A stretch of DNA of 64,000 nt from positions 682,001 through 746,000 of the forward strand of contig NC_007426.1 in NCBI RefSeq assembly GCF_000026045.1, written 5' to 3'. A program made the position numbers and the translations under genes. Of the stretch, positions 53,501 through 61,367 are shown in pieces; the stretch's first letter is position 1, and each line of letters starts with the position of its first letter. The stretch comes from Natronomonas pharaonis DSM 2160 (GTDB lineage Archaea > Halobacteriota > Halobacteria > Halobacteriales > Haloarculaceae). The notes beneath the pieces were generated by a model, which ran no database searches, was not told the DNA's origin, and worked only from the letters and a program-made list of their open reading frames with translations.

Positions 53501-55736
53501 CGTGGGCGAACCGTCCCGCAGTGACGAACCAGCCGACTAGCTCAAGCCAGTCGTCCATCCCGAACCCTGTCGGAATTTGGTTGTCCTCGCGCTCGTATTT
53601 GAGCAACACCTCGTCGGCGTGCTCGTCGATTACGTCCCGCCGCTCGCGGTACGTGTCAATGGGGATGCGATACGTGCCGGTCTTTTCTTCCGTTGCGGCC
53701 AGTTGGGAGGTGCCGTCCGCCCGGTCGAGAGCGGCTTCAACGCCCGCCGGCATCGCTGTGCGAAACGCGCTGCGGCCATCGTGGGCGCAAACGACGGCGT
53801 GTCCGTCGTCGACTGCTCCGGCGAGGTCGAACTCCTCCCGCGTTGCGCCTGCCATCGGCTCGTGGTTCGGAAACGCGAGCCGCTCGTACTCCGGTAGCTC
53901 TCGATACTCGGAGAGTGCATAGTCGTCGGGACCGGGGCTGTCCAAGTCCACCGTCTCTGAAAGCAGGAACCGATGGTTCTCGGTCACCTTGAAATCGTGC
54001 GTCCTCCCGGCGACGTGATGGAGTTCACCGTACTTGTTCCGGTAGGACTGCGTGTCGACGACCGGCTTTATCTCACATTCGAATGTCTCGGGGTTCAAGG
54101 TGTACACCGGGTCACCGACCGCTACCTCCTGAATGTTCTTGATCCCGTCCGGTGTCGCCACGTCCGTATCCCCGCTGAAGCATTTCAGGTCCAGCACCGA
54201 GACCATCTCTTTGACACCGGAAATCGGGTCAAAGACGGCCCCTCCCTCGTATTCTTCACCCTCTTGGTGCCCCTTCGACGGCAGCGCGAACTCGCCGTGA
54301 ATCTTGTGGAGGACATACATGTCGACGGCGTCGCCGGGCGTCGTTGCGTCTTCGAGCTTACAGCCGACGAAGGAGGCGACCTCCTCCCAGAACTCGACGA
54401 TATTCTGTTTGCGGTTTAGCTCGACACAGAGCTCGACGTCACGGAGGTTATACTCCAGCAGTCGCTCGGGGTCGTCCTCCCAGAGGTCGCCGATGTCGCC
54501 CGGATAGCGCTCCTTGCCGACGCCGAGTTCCTCTTCGCCGACGGCATCGAGCCGGTAGGAGTCGAGTTCGGAGAACTGCGTCCGCTGATAGGCATACAGC
54601 AGGTCGAAGACGACCCGTCCCTTGATGTTGGGGCCGCCCCAGCCGGAGTCCCAGACCTCGCGGACCCGCGAAAGCCGGTCGGAGTAGAGTCGGTCGTGGC
54701 GGCTTGCGATGCGGTCGATGCGGTCGATGAGGTAGGGGGCGTCGAAGTCATCGAAGTTCCAGCCGCTGAGAACGTCCGGGTCGGTATCCTCGATGTAATC
54801 GAGGTAGTCGACGAGCATCGTCGCCTCCTCGTCGAAGCGGCGGACATCGACATCGAGTGGACCGTCGCCGATGGGGTCGTATCCGCCGAGGGCTTCGGGC
54901 CCGCCGACGCCGTCGTCGGACTCCGAGAGCCAGATGACGTATTCGTCGCGGTAGGAGTCGTAGCTCGTCAGACAGACGATTTCCTCCTCGCCGTCTTCGG
55001 GGAACCCGTGTCGGTCGTCGACCTCGATGTCGAGGATGTGGAGGCGGCTTTCGGCGTCGACGGCCGTCGCTGTCAGCTCGCTGTGGTGGACTTTCAGGCT
55101 TCCGTCGTCGAGCTCGCGGTTCGGGGCACGGACACCGCTCGTGATGTCCTTGTCGATGAGCAGCCGGTTGGGAAAGAGGATATCTGCCTCGTAGTGCTCG
55201 AAGCGGTCCCGTAGCTGCCCGACATCGCGCGGCGTCTGGCCGAAGACCTTTACCAACTTCTCGCCGCGGATTGACTCGTAGACGACCAGTTCATTCGGGC
55301 CGTCACCATCGTCGGCTTCCGTTTCAACGCCAGTCAGCCGGTCGTGGTCCAGCCGCGAATCGACGATGTCGGCCTCAGTGAGGGGTGCTTCGGCGCTGTC
55401 AGCGATATCAAGCTCCGAAAGCGGCGTATAAAAGTACGGTTTAAATCCGTAGACACGGATGTGGAGTGGCTCGTCATCGCCGTCATTCGGCCGGCGGCCG
55501 AAAACGTGTAACACCGGATGCTCGTCGTCGCCGCCTCCCTCGACGGTGTAGTCGACCTGCGTGACCGCACACTCGATTTGTCCGTCCGCGTCGGGGAACT
55601 CGTAGTCGGCGACATCGACGACCGACGCGTCCCCGTCGTCGCTGCCGGCGACCGCCGCTGCCTCGGCGGCCGGCCGGCCGGCGTCGGCATCGTCTGACGC
55701 GCCCGTATCGAAGTCCCCGAGCGTACCCTGTTCCAT
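50514..55736 (-). CDS. polB: DNA polymerase B with two inteins
   Basis: The 1740-residue precursor has an extein of 930 residues, typical for archaeal PolB. The exonuclease domain has DIE at residues 236-238, GWNFDDFDAPYL at about 325-336 and YNLRDVEL at about 429. Polymerase motif A (DLK|SLYP) and motif B-like KVIMN|SLYG are each split by an intein, and motif C YGDTDS lies at 1461-1466. The extein ends in the C-terminal thumb region with LGSFM. The start follows a TATA-like box by about 28 nt, so the mRNA may be leaderless. Confidence 0.97.
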   Translation of the reverse strand: MEQGTLGDFDTGASDDADAGRPAAEAAAVAGSDDGDASVVDVADYEFPDADGQIECAVTQVDYTVEGGGDDEHPVLHVFGRRPNDGDDEPLHIRVYGFKPYFYTPLSELDIADSAEAPLTEADIVDSRLDHDRLTGVETEADDGDGPNELVVYESIRGEKLVKVFGQTPRDVGQLRDRFEHYEADILFPNRLLIDKDITSGVRAPNRELDDGSLKVHHSELTATAVDAESRLHILDIEVDDRHGFPEDGEEEIVCLTSYDSYRDEYVIWLSESDDGVGGPEALGGYDPIGDGPLDVDVRRFDEEATMLVDYLDYIEDTDPDVLSGWNFDDFDAPYLIDRIDRIASRHDRLYSDRLSRVREVWDSGWGGPNIKGRVVFDLLYAYQRTQFSELDSYRLDAVGEEELGVGKERYPGDIGDLWEDDPERLLEYNLRDVELCVELNRKQNIVEFWEEVASFVGCKLEDATTPGDAVDMYVLHKIHGEFALPSKGHQEGEEYEGGAVFDPISGVKEMVSVLDLKCFSGDTDVATPDGIKNIQEVAVGDPVYTLNPETFECEIKPVVDTQSYRNKYGELHHVAGRTHDFKVTENHRFLLSETVDLDSPGPDDYALSEYRELPEYERLAFPNHEPMAGATREEFDLAGAVDDGHAVVCAHDGRSAFRTAMPAGVEAALDRADGTSQLAATEEKTGTYRIPIDTYRERRDVIDEHADEVLLKYEREDNQIPTGFGMDDWLELVGWFVTAGRFAHEAKRIVLRRQDEEGRSAIRSLLERMELPYDADGTRVTVSNRVLYDWFVKNCGDGATETRLPEWVFELDAAHLRTLLETLVDGDGSRTDSGLGEFWTQSDRLKDDVVRLAVRCGEKPTVSENQDGTWYVSVGTRGSMKKSNATVEDHDGDVHCITAEDNHVVLAGRNGHLQWVGQSLYPMCMVTINASPETKVDPDNYGAETYAAPNGTHFRKEPDGVIREMVDELLEEREEKKSLRNEHEPSTDAYETYDRQQSAVKVIMNCFTPDTEVLTPDGVRNIRALDIGDEVYSLDPETMEMEVKPVVDTHAYPDYRGELVDIQTGEIDFRVTPNHRMLVRKNGTNGITDDEYRFVEAGALDLATTYELPHDWAGPDGEDVTQIDLTELIDEEYEVWVRPEVHGRTFTAELGWKPRRVPKADIDTVGYVFTADEFKQHREYIESVCEQSYIRRESGLKWIPRVYDGDDFLELLAWYVTEGNAHTSERKEFDGQRHGSSTVQIAQEPVVADGGDTHATIGTLLDRMGFDYDNDNGSYQVTSKLLGDLFCTLGGGGSEDKRIPQLVFEASRRQKERFMQTLISGDGDRQPNSWQYNTASERLRDDVLRLCAHLGVPASYSEESGVYRIYVTEDGTNTLRMDRSAERTTADDGVYCVTVEDNHTLLAGRAGKFQFVGQSLYGVLGWDRFRLYDKEMGAAVTATGRDVIEFTEQAAAELDKDVIYGDTDSVMLELGNEVSEDEAIEQSFEIESHINDAYDRFAERLNAEEHRFQIEFEKLYRRFFQAGKKKRYAGHIIWKEGKEVDDLDITGFEYQRSDIAPITKEVQREVLEMIVTGEDPEDIKSYVHDVIERVREGDISHEELAIPGGIGKKLDNYETDTAQVRGAKYANRLLGTNFTSGSKPKRLYLAKVHPSFFRKMESEEGLDPSTDQLYGEFKREAESGEAVICFEYEDQIPDAFEVDYEKMLDKTLKGPIARVLEALDISWDEVESGQEQTGLGSFM
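51492..52718 (-). other. PolB intein 2 (pol-b site)
   Basis: Residues 1007-1415 (409 aa) begin with Cys (CFTPDTEVLTPDGVRNI) and end FVGQ before Ser-Leu-Tyr. The splicing motifs are TPNHRMLV (block B), VYCVTVEDNHTLLAG (block F) and FQFVGQ (block G, with Gln as the last residue). The DOD endonuclease motifs LAWYVTEGN and LISGDGDR both keep their acidic residues. It interrupts KVIMN|SLYG. Confidence 0.93.
52980..54182 (-). other. PolB intein 1 (pol-a site), degenerate homing motif
   Basis: Residues 519-919 (401 aa) begin with Cys (CFSGDTDVATPDGIKNI) and end WVGQ before Ser-Leu-Tyr. Block B is TENHRFLL, block F is VHCITAEDNHVVLAG and block G is HLQWVGQ. The first LAGLIDADG-type motif reads VGWFVTAG, where the acidic residue expected before Gly is Ala740. 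The second motif LVDGDGSR is intact. It interrupts DLK|SLYP. Confidence 0.93.
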
Positions 55737-55760
55737 ACTGTCTATTCCGTGTCCCTCCTC

Positions 55761-55770
55761 GGTAAAAACC
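55761..55770 (-). promoter_or_regulatory. TATA-like box for polB
   Basis: GGTAAAAACC on the plus strand reads GGTTTTTACC on the minus strand about 29 nt before the polB ATG, consistent with a leaderless transcript. Confidence 0.4.
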
Positions 55771-55836
55771 TCCGTGTTCGGTGCGGCCCCTGTGCCGACT
55801 CAGTTTCTGTGTCGACTCTTGACACGGTCGGAAGGG

Positions 55837-55845
55837 ATTTATTAT
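55837..55845 (+). promoter_or_regulatory. TATA-like box before the small acidic protein gene
   Basis: ATTTATTAT lies about 34 nt before the ATG at 55875. It is divergent from the polB promoter and would serve the three small genes up to 56917. Confidence 0.4.
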
Positions 55846-55874
55846 GTGGAATTGTACCATGTTATGGTTGCACC

Positions 55875-56057
55875 ATGCCCGAGCACAACGCGCCGACAGA
55901 GCAGGATAGCACGGGAGCAGTCGAACCGGCGGTCGCCGACGCCGTCGAGGCGACGGAGGCCTACGAGACCGATGAGGGCGTGGTGTTTTACGATGTCGAG
56001 AACCCGCTCGCCTGGGTGCAGGCAGACCACGCTGTCGACCTCGAAGCAGCGCTCTGA
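55875..56057 (+). CDS. Small acidic protein, unknown (haloarchaeal)
   Basis: The 60-residue protein is MPEHNAPTEQDSTG at the start, acidic throughout, and ends NPLAWVQADHAVDLEAAL with a single aromatic patch VVFYDVENP. I recognise no family beyond a haloarchaeal look. The ATG at 55875 follows the TATA-like box by the usual distance; an in-frame upstream frame starting at 55749 would run through the promoter. It is first of three small genes between polB and rad50. Confidence 0.6.
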   Translation: MPEHNAPTEQDSTGAVEPAVADAVEATEAYETDEGVVFYDVENPLAWVQADHAVDLEAAL

Positions 56058-56132
56058 GGCCGCTGTCCGGCCCCCGCCTCAGCCGACAACGCGTCCGCGG
56101 CACTTTTGAGAGTCCGGCGCTAGCCATCGACT

Positions 56133-56507
56133 GTGACTTCCTCCACCGACGACGAGGAGTCGTGGCTAGATGACCCGGGGGAGTTCGACCCCGATAGCCT
56201 CGGCCCGGACCCGCCAGACACCTCCTCGTCGTCGCTTCAGGACTCGATCCAGGCGACCGAAGACGTTCCTGACGGCCTGTTCCGTGCGTTCTGGGCGTCC
56301 GTACTGTTGCTCAACGTCGCTGTTGCTGCCCTCTCGATCGGTGCGATGTTCGTCTACTTCCGCGGCGACTACGAAACCGGCGGCGCTGCGCTCGCAATCG
56401 GTGCCGTTGCGGCGTTCGGGACGTTCCGCTACTACTGGGGTGTCAAGACTGGCCGATACACAGATGCAGCGGAGTCGACCCCACAACAGGAGAGTGACAA
56501 CCAATGA
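56133..56507 (+). CDS. Small membrane protein of unknown function
   Basis: The 124-residue protein has an acidic, Pro/Ser-rich N-terminus (about 40 residues) and two hydrophobic helices (FWASVLLLNVAVAALSIGAM and TGGAALAIGAVAAFGTF) with a short acidic tail. The start is GTG at 56133. Its stop overlaps the next start as ATGA. It might anchor the winged-helix protein encoded next. Confidence 0.7.
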   Translation: MTSSTDDEESWLDDPGEFDPDSLGPDPPDTSSSSLQDSIQATEDVPDGLFRAFWASVLLLNVAVAALSIGAMFVYFRGDYETGGAALAIGAVAAFGTFRYYWGVKTGRYTDAAESTPQQESDNQ

Positions 56508-56917
56508 CACCTGTCGAACACGACGGAAACCGCTATCTGCTGCGCAAACAATCGACCGAGTCGAGTCTCGTCTACGACCCCGAAACCGGCGACGAGCGCT
56601 ATCTTCCCAACGACGAACTCACCGAGGTCGGCGATTCGCCGCTTTCAGTTGCCGCCGAATCGGTGCCGGAAGCGGCCAGGCGGGTGCTCGTTGCCGTCCA
56701 TTCCGACGAAACGCTCGGCCTGCTCGTCGAACTCGACGAACGCGGACCGCTCCCGGCGCGCGAACTGCTCGGCCGCTATGGGCTCTGCGAGTCGGACCTC
56801 CACGGCCGCACCGCCGAGCTTCGGGCCGCCGGCCTCGTTGCGACGGCCGACATCGACGGCGAACGCGGCTACGCGATAACCGACGCCGGACGCGACGGCC
56901 TCGACGTGTTACGGTAA
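56504..56917 (+). CDS. Winged-helix DNA-binding protein
   Basis: The 137-residue protein has an N-terminal strand-rich part (GNRYLLRKQSTESSLVYDP) and a C-terminal winged helix (TLGLLVELDERGPLPARELL, then DLHGRTAELRAAGLVATADI). It overlaps the small membrane protein gene by 4 nt and ends 9 nt inside rad50 on the opposite strand. It could regulate the rad50-mre11 operon or the small genes; nothing in the sequence decides. Confidence 0.75.
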   Translation: MTPVEHDGNRYLLRKQSTESSLVYDPETGDERYLPNDELTEVGDSPLSVAAESVPEAARRVLVAVHSDETLGLLVELDERGPLPARELLGRYGLCESDLHGRTAELRAAGLVATADIDGERGYAITDAGRDGLDVLR

Positions 56918-59602
56918 TGCTTCGGTCGTCGCCGACCGCTCGACGGACGACCGGTTTGTCGTCGGGTTCTTCCGCACCGCCACGAGGTCATCAGCCGCGC
57001 CGGCGAGTTCGTCGTCGTGGCTGACGACGATTATCTGCTCGACACCGTGGTCGGTCATCGACTCGACCAACTCGACGAGCTTCGAGACGTGGCCGGCATC
57101 GAGGAACACCGTCGGCTCATCGAGAATAAGCGGCGGCGTCGGTGACTCCCCGTCGATACCCTCCGACAGCAGCCGATAGATGGCACACCGCAGCGAGAGG
57201 TTGAATATCGCCCGCTCGCCGCCGGATAGCTGGTCGGGGTCCAGCGGCGTCCCGTCCTTCTGATACACCGTCAGCTCGTAGTCGCCGTCGAGTTCGATGC
57301 GTGCATACGAGTCGTTCTGGTAGACGAGCTCGAAGATTTCGTTGAGCATCGCTTCGAGTCGCTCGACGTTCTGCTGTCGAAGCTCCGAGCGGAGGTCGGC
57401 GTAGGTGTCCTGCAGCGTACGTGCCTCGTCGCGGAGCGTTCGGAGCCGTTCGACCGTAGCTTCGAGTTCGTCGCGGCGCTCTCTGAGCGCTTCCAGCTCC
57501 TCCAGTTCATTTTTGACGGCCCCGATGTCGCTTTGGAGTTTGTCGCGTTCTTCGCGCTTCGTTTCGAGATACGATGCCACCTCGTCGATGTACTCCTCGG
57601 CCCGCTGTTTCTGTGCCTTCGCTTCCGTGACGGCTGCGTCGTCGAACTCAGCTTCGAGTTCGGCCTTTCGGGTTCGTTTCTCGTCTAACCGCTCACGGCG
57701 CTGGTCGTTCAGCTCCGTAAGATGCTCACGCCGCTCGCGGAGCGACTCGATGTCGGATTCGTTCTCGGCGATGTCGGCGAGCAACGACGCGACGGTTTCG
57801 AGGCGCTCGCGCCGCTCATCGAGGTCGGCCTTCCGGCCGTTCAGCTCACCGATCGCTTCACGAGCGGCCTGTGCGCGCTCTTCGGCCGCTTGCGCCCGTT
57901 CTTCGGCCGCCTCCGCTTCGGTCTCGTGGTCGGCGGCCTGTTCACGGAGGGACTCGGCCCGAGTTTCCTTTTCGGCAATCGTCTCACGCTGCTGGTCGAG
58001 CAACGACTCGACATCCTGTCGCCGCTCCAGCGACGATTGCAGCTCCGCCGCCGTCTCGGCCGCTTTGACGGCCCGCTCGTGGTCTGCTTCGAGTCGTTCG
58101 ACCTCCGCTTCGAGCTGTTCGACCTCGGTCTCCAGCGTACCGACCTGCTCGCGGGCGTCTTCGAGCCCTTCAACGTCGCTTTCGTCTTCGATGGGCTGTC
58201 CACACTCCGGGCAGTTCCCGGCTTCGAGCAGCGCCGCGGCTTCTTCGACCCGCTCTCTGGCGTTCTGGAGGTCCGCTCGGCGCTCTGCCAGCCGCTCGTT
58301 GGTCGCTGCGAGCGTTTCACGGAGTTCGTCGCGCCGCTCCGATAGCCGCTCCCGTCGTGTCTCGATGTCCCCGCCGTCATCGCTTTCGGCTACTTCGCCT
58401 TCGAGCTCCTCACGGAGCGTCTCTATCTCTTCGTCTAGCTCGTCGAGGTCCGACTCGCGGGTTTCGAGCGTCTCCCGCGCTGACTCGATGTCAGATTCGA
58501 GCGTCGCTGCCTCGTTTCGGGCCTCAGTGGCACGTTCACGGTGGGCTTCAGCGTCGTCGGTCGCCGACTCGGCGTCGTTGAGGTGTTCTTGAGCAGCCAG
58601 CCGTTTCTCCTCGATGGTTTCTCTAACGCCCTCGATGGCTTCGCTGAGTTCTTCGAGCCGCTCTTCGACGCGCTCGGCGTCGGCACGCTCTAGCTCCGTC
58701 TCCGCCAGCGCGTCGTCGCGGCGCTCTCTGAGCGTCTCTGTCGTCTCCCGAAGCGACCGCAGCCGTTCGCCCAGTGCATCGCGTTCGCTTTCAGCCGCCG
58801 CGATGTCTTCGGTTAGCTCCTCGATGTCGGCCTCAAGCGTCTCGATTTCCTCGCGGCGTTGCTCGTAGGCCTCAAGCACTTCCACGGCCTCCTGTTTCGT
58901 TTCGACGGCGGTCTCTCGTTCTTCTTCTTTCGTCTCGATGTCGCTCTTCAGCTCGGAAAGCTCCGTCCGGAGCGCGTTAAGACGGTCGTGGAGGCTCTTC
59001 TGTTCTTTTTCAGCGATTGTCGCTCGCTTGTCTTCGAGCAGCGTCTCCTGTTGGCTCAACACGCGCTCGACGCCGACGCGGGCGTCGCTTGCCCGCTCGC
59101 GGTACTCCTCTAGCGTGCCGAGCTGTAGGAGGCTGTCTATCATGTCCTGTCGCTCGCTCGGTGTCGCGTTGATGAGCTTGTTCACCTCGCCCTGTCTGAC
59201 GTAGGCACAGTTGACGAAGGCGTCCGCATCCATCCGCAGCAGCTCTTCGATGTGCGCTTCAACGTCCGTGACCTGCTCGACGGTACCGTTCGGCGTCTCT
59301 AGCAGACACGTCGTCGTCTGTGCGCTGCCTCCGCGGCGCTTGATATTCCGTTCGATGCGGTACTCGCCGCCGCCGTGGGTGAACCACAGTTCGATGGACA
59401 TTTCGTCGGCGTCGTTGGCGATGGCGTCATCCAGCGTGCCGTCTATCGCCGCGGACCCGTACAGCGCGAAGAAACACGCTTCCAGCAGCGAGGACTTCCC
59501 GCTGCCGTTGACACCGTGGATGACGGTGACTCCCTCCCGGAGCGAAAGCTCCGTCTCGGCGTAGCATTTGAAGTTCCGAAGCCGGATACGCTCGAATCTC
59601 AT
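56909..59602 (-). CDS. rad50: DNA double-strand break repair ATPase Rad50
   Basis: The 897-residue SMC-like ATPase has Walker A HGVNGSGKSSLLEACFFALY, a long coiled coil with the zinc-hook CPEC near residue 460, the signature LSGGERAIFNLSLRCAI and Walker B PPLILDEPTVFLD. The length is right for archaeal Rad50. It is coupled to mre11 by ATGA overlap (59599-59602). With Mre11 it tethers and trims DNA ends. Confidence 0.97.
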   Translation of the reverse strand: MRFERIRLRNFKCYAETELSLREGVTVIHGVNGSGKSSLLEACFFALYGSAAIDGTLDDAIANDADEMSIELWFTHGGGEYRIERNIKRRGGSAQTTTCLLETPNGTVEQVTDVEAHIEELLRMDADAFVNCAYVRQGEVNKLINATPSERQDMIDSLLQLGTLEEYRERASDARVGVERVLSQQETLLEDKRATIAEKEQKSLHDRLNALRTELSELKSDIETKEEERETAVETKQEAVEVLEAYEQRREEIETLEADIEELTEDIAAAESERDALGERLRSLRETTETLRERRDDALAETELERADAERVEERLEELSEAIEGVRETIEEKRLAAQEHLNDAESATDDAEAHRERATEARNEAATLESDIESARETLETRESDLDELDEEIETLREELEGEVAESDDGGDIETRRERLSERRDELRETLAATNERLAERRADLQNARERVEEAAALLEAGNCPECGQPIEDESDVEGLEDAREQVGTLETEVEQLEAEVERLEADHERAVKAAETAAELQSSLERRQDVESLLDQQRETIAEKETRAESLREQAADHETEAEAAEERAQAAEERAQAAREAIGELNGRKADLDERRERLETVASLLADIAENESDIESLRERREHLTELNDQRRERLDEKRTRKAELEAEFDDAAVTEAKAQKQRAEEYIDEVASYLETKREERDKLQSDIGAVKNELEELEALRERRDELEATVERLRTLRDEARTLQDTYADLRSELRQQNVERLEAMLNEIFELVYQNDSYARIELDGDYELTVYQKDGTPLDPDQLSGGERAIFNLSLRCAIYRLLSEGIDGESPTPPLILDEPTVFLDAGHVSKLVELVESMTDHGVEQIIVVSHDDELAGAADDLVAVRKNPTTNRSSVERSATTEALP

Positions 59603-60954
59603 AGATACTCCTCCATCGAGGACTGGCCGTTCTCGGCCGGCTGCCCGTCGGTCTCCTGTGTCTGCGAGGACTCGTTCGACTCTGCCTCTGTCCTTGCATC
59701 CCCAGTCTCGCCGGCGTCGCCAGTATCCGATGGTCCCGTCTTCCCGTCGGCACGTTCCGATTCGCTGCCGGTGGTGGCCCCGCTATCTCCCGCTTCACCG
59801 TTGTCGCCGGTGTCGGCGTCCGCGGCCGTTCCCGCGATGTCCTCCAGCCCCCCGTCTTCGAGCGCCGACTCGACGCGGCGCTCTATCTCGTCGGAGAGGT
59901 TCGAGTCGGCTATCTCGCCGTCACGAACCGTCTCGTCGAGCTGTCTCCCCATCTCGCTTAGTCCGAGTTCACGGACCCGCTCGCGTGCGGCCTTGTCCGG
60001 GTCGGCAAACGCGATATCGGGTGCGTCAGCGTCGACATCGATCGTTCGGTTGTCGGTGACGCGGGCGACAAGCGCTCCCTCGTCGGTCGCGAAACTCTCG
60101 ATTCGGGCCGGCGAGACGTCCTCGCCGTCACCGTCAAGTGTGACCCGAACGACGGCGTCGTCGAGGTCGTATTCGAGCAGCCGGTCGCGGACGTAATTGA
60201 ACCCCTCGGTCGCCCCGAGTTCGAGGTCGACAAAGACGAACGGACGGGTTTTGATCCCTCGTCGGCTGATTCTGACAGCACCGTCGAAGGTGACGAGGTT
60301 GTAGCCGCGGTCGTCGCGTTCGCTGGCACTTGTCCGCTCGGTCGACCCACAGTAGGTGACCCACGTGTCCGCAACTTCCTGTTTCGTGGCGGCGTGCTCG
60401 TCGCCGAGCAACACCGCATCGAAGTCGATGTTCGACGCCTCCAGCACCGCCTCGATATCCCACTCGACGTTTCCGTAGTCGGGGACGAGCGGCTCGAAGA
60501 GGCCGTGGGAGACAAGCGCCGCATGCTCGCAGTCGTGTGTGGCGAACTCGTATTCGAGGTCGTCCCGCTGGTTCCGCGGGACGAAATCCAGTCCGTAAAA
60601 CGCCGTCTCGCCCACGGGGACTGGCTCGTCGCCGAGGCGGGTCGCAAGCCCCATCGTCTCGAAGAGGTCGAGCCACTGTGCATCCCGTTTTGTCTCGTGG
60701 TTGCCGACGATAGCGAGAAACGGAATCCCGGCCGAATCGAGCGTCTCGAGGATGTCAACCGTGCCGAGCAGGTCAACGAGCCCCGGCCGGCGGTCGTGGA
60801 AGAGGTCGCCGGCGTGGACGACGGCGTCGACATCCATCTCGACAGCATCGTCGGCTACCTGCCGGAACGCCGAGAGGAAATCCTCCCGCCGCTCCGGCGT
60901 GTGGTACTGCCGATACCCGATATGGGTGTCGCCGGTGTGAAGCACCCGTGTCAT
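59599..60954 (-). CDS. mre11: DNA repair nuclease Mre11
   Basis: The 451-residue protein has the phosphoesterase motifs HTGDTHIGYRQYHT, VVHAGDLFHDRRP, IVGNHETKRD and HGLFEPLVPDYG, with DEHAATKQ further on. The C-terminal 120 residues are acidic and low-complexity, ending SSMEEYL. It starts directly after the small gene upstream and overlaps rad50 by 4 nt. Confidence 0.95.
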   Translation of the reverse strand: MTRVLHTGDTHIGYRQYHTPERREDFLSAFRQVADDAVEMDVDAVVHAGDLFHDRRPGLVDLLGTVDILETLDSAGIPFLAIVGNHETKRDAQWLDLFETMGLATRLGDEPVPVGETAFYGLDFVPRNQRDDLEYEFATHDCEHAALVSHGLFEPLVPDYGNVEWDIEAVLEASNIDFDAVLLGDEHAATKQEVADTWVTYCGSTERTSASERDDRGYNLVTFDGAVRISRRGIKTRPFVFVDLELGATEGFNYVRDRLLEYDLDDAVVRVTLDGDGEDVSPARIESFATDEGALVARVTDNRTIDVDADAPDIAFADPDKAARERVRELGLSEMGRQLDETVRDGEIADSNLSDEIERRVESALEDGGLEDIAGTAADADTGDNGEAGDSGATTGSESERADGKTGPSDTGDAGETGDARTEAESNESSQTQETDGQPAENGQSSMEEYL

Positions 60955-61326
60955 TTACTCGTCCGTTGGTTCGTCGCCGCTTCTTAAATCGCTTCCGCGG
61001 GCGCGGTGGACGTGGTTCTCGCCCGGTGTGTCCCCTGGTGGTATGGTCGGATCGTTGCCCACAGCAGCCTGCCGGAACCGACGGAAGGACGCAAGCGCTG
61101 CCTGCCCGCGGCGCTTGAGTGATTTGTCCTCGACCTGCTCGACCGCCGCCGCCAGCGCCTCAAGGTCGGTTCCGTCGGCGAAAGCCGCTGCGGCCTCGAT
61201 ATCGTCAGTTGCCGCAATCGCCCGCCGGACGACTGTCTCCGGAGCAGCCCCGGCCAGCCGCGACAGTAATGTCCGGACCTGCCGCTCGGTTCGGCACGTT
61301 CGCTCTGCGGTGTCGTTCCGGGACAC
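60955..61326 (-). CDS. Small gene coupled to mre11-rad50, unknown function
   Basis: The 123-residue protein has a helical core (RQVRTLLSRLAGAAPETVVR, TDLEALAAAVEQVEDKSLKR) and a disordered charged tail. I recognise no family. The GTG start at 61326 lies about 28 nt after a TATA-like box, and the stop abuts the mre11 ATG with no gap, so it is the promoter-proximal gene of the mre11-rad50 operon and may work with that complex. Confidence 0.7.
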   Translation of the reverse strand: MSRNDTAERTCRTERQVRTLLSRLAGAAPETVVRRAIAATDDIEAAAAFADGTDLEALAAAVEQVEDKSLKRRGQAALASFRRFRQAAVGNDPTIPPGDTPGENHVHRARGSDLRSGDEPTDE

Positions 61327-61349
61327 GCCGGCTTTCGTCCCGCTCCAGT

Positions 61350-61358
61350 ATATAAAAT
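61350..61358 (-). promoter_or_regulatory. TATA-like box for the mre11-rad50 operon
   Basis: ATATAAAAT on the plus strand reads ATTTTATAT on the minus strand, about 28 nt before the GTG at 61326. This suggests a leaderless operon mRNA. Confidence 0.5.
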
Positions 61359-61367
61359 CTCGGCCGC

